Below, one piece after another: positions 4,996 through 5,415 of a DNA stretch of 5,415 nucleotides (the stretch's first letter is position 1; each line of letters begins with the position of its first letter). A program made the position numbers and the translations under genes. Where the stretch lies: the NCBI GenBank assembly GCA_023664705.1, contig JAMPFE010000107.1, positions 1 to 5,415 of the forward strand, given 5' to 3'. Below the pieces are notes generated by a model. That model was given only the letters and a program-made list of their open reading frames with translations, was not told the DNA's origin and did not search any database. This DNA comes from Lachnospiraceae bacterium. GTDB lineage: Bacteria; Bacillota; Clostridia; Oscillospirales; Ruminococcaceae.

Positions 4996-5286
4996 ATGAC
5001 GAACACCAAAAGAGAAGAAATTATTGCGACGATGAGCAGTTTGCTTGAACAGCTTGTTGAGGGCGAACCGCCGAAAGTAGAAACACCGACCGCCGTCCCC
5101 GATACGGTGGAAATGCTCACGGTCAAGGACTGCTGCGAGGTTGTAAAAGGGCTGAATGAGTACACAGTTAGGCAATTGGTAGCGCGTGAGGCTTTGCCTT
5201 TTGTACGTTGCGGACAGGGTAAGAGGGGCAAGATACTCATACCCAAAGCCGCATTGCTTGCGTATTTCAGCGGCAGAAAGGAGTAA
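4996..5286 (+). CDS. Excisionase-family helix-turn-helix DNA-binding protein
   Basis: This encodes 96 residues from ATG at 4996, six bases after GGAGGT. Residues 1-38 are a helical, charged segment and a proline-rich linker. Residues 39-92 form a small MerR/HTH_17-like DNA-binding domain: M-L-T-V-K-D in the first strand/helix, Y-T-V-R-Q-L-V-A-R as recognition helix, L-P-F-V-R-C-G in the wing, and I-L-I-P-K-A-A-L-L-A-Y at the end. That order is characteristic of excisionase-family proteins of plasmids and integrative elements. They bend DNA, help excision, or regulate the adjacent genes. The glycine-rich G-Q-G-K-R-G-K wing is intact. The next gene starts two bases after the stop, so the two are co-translated. 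An integrase is not in view, so a role in replication or transcription control is as likely as excision. The repeats upstream are obvious candidate binding sites. Confidence 0.82.
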   Translation: MTNTKREEIIATMSSLLEQLVEGEPPKVETPTAVPDTVEMLTVKDCCEVVKGLNEYTVRQLVAREALPFVRCGQGKRGKILIPKAALLAYFSGRKE

Positions 5287-5288
5287 TT

Positions 5289-5415
5289 ATGGACAAGATA
5301 TTTAAGCTGCTGAATCCCGACAATACCGTGATGATCAACCGCCCGCTGGCTCACGCGCTTGGCACGAACGAGGCGATTATCTACTCCGCGCTCATCGCAA
5401 AGCAAACGTATTACG
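5289..5415 (+). CDS. Replication-initiator-like protein, N-terminal part
   Basis: Only 42 residues are inside the window, beginning MDKIFKLLNPDNTV and running off the right edge. The start has AAAGGAG five bases upstream, within the end of the previous gene. The block K-I-F-K-L-L-N-P-x-N-T-V-x-x-N-R-x-L-A-H-A-L-G-x-N-E-A-I-I-Y-S-A-L matches my recollection of the opening of winged-helix replication proteins found after an excisionase-type gene in clostridial plasmids and integrative elements. They bind an origin or act as a primosome-type adaptor. The remaining domains cannot be judged. Tight spacing makes it the second gene of an operon with the helix-turn-helix protein. Confidence 0.65.
   Translation, partial: MDKIFKLLNPDNTVMINRPLAHALGTNEAIIYSALIAKQTYY

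Noticed and set aside
4858..5405. Minus-strand frames opposite the helix-turn-helix and Rep-like genes
   Set aside because: They overlap genes with recognisable families and good ribosome binding sites; no family resemblance is seen in the antisense reading.

Overview
The window looks like accessory (mobile-element) DNA of a gut-type Clostridia/Bacillota member. The signs are AT-rich intergenic DNA, strong GGAGG-type ribosome binding sites, TTGACT-17-TATAAT promoters, and small clostridial families (a DUF6809-like protein and a TnpV-like protein). The right edge holds an excisionase-type helix-turn-helix gene followed by the start of a replication-initiator-like gene, so a plasmid or integrative element is likely. 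Family names come from recalled sequence patterns; no search was run.

Layout. At the left edge, on the minus strand, a gene begins (only MADKKK is visible) behind a textbook promoter. To its right, also on minus, is a DUF6809-like gene (154-417) with a hairpin terminator (122-145). A non-coding stretch (418-720) holds an 11-bp inverted repeat. A consensus plus-strand promoter (721-749) then drives a TnpV-like gene (772-1206) that ends at a strong terminator (1214-1241).

The stretch 1242-1916 has no gene. It holds the most striking content of the window: two diverged copies, about 280 bp apart, of a compound foldable element. Each copy has an outer closing stem, two hairpins, and a 15-bp hairpin with the invariant loop context GCTATTGAGTATAGC. 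The two copies differ mainly by compensatory changes, and every wobble pair found is G-U on the plus strand. This points to an undescribed structured RNA or a single-stranded DNA signal read on the plus strand.

From 4372 down to 2006 on the minus strand lies a 788-residue BspA-type leucine-rich repeat protein without a visible signal peptide. It has its own consensus promoter, a leader of about 125 nt, and a terminator. Upstream is a doubtful 44-codon ORF (4540-4674). From 4700 to 4995 there is a repeat-rich control region: three copies of TATCCTTGTA, an ACTTGCA inverted repeat and an imperfect tandem repeat. It precedes the helix-turn-helix gene (4996-5286) and the replication-like gene (5289 onward), which are tightly spaced and probably form one operon.

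How they work together: the right-hand pair probably belongs to the replication or excision control module of the element, with the repeats as its regulatory or origin sites. The LRR, TnpV-like and DUF6809-like genes appear to be independent cargo units, each with its own promoter and/or terminator.
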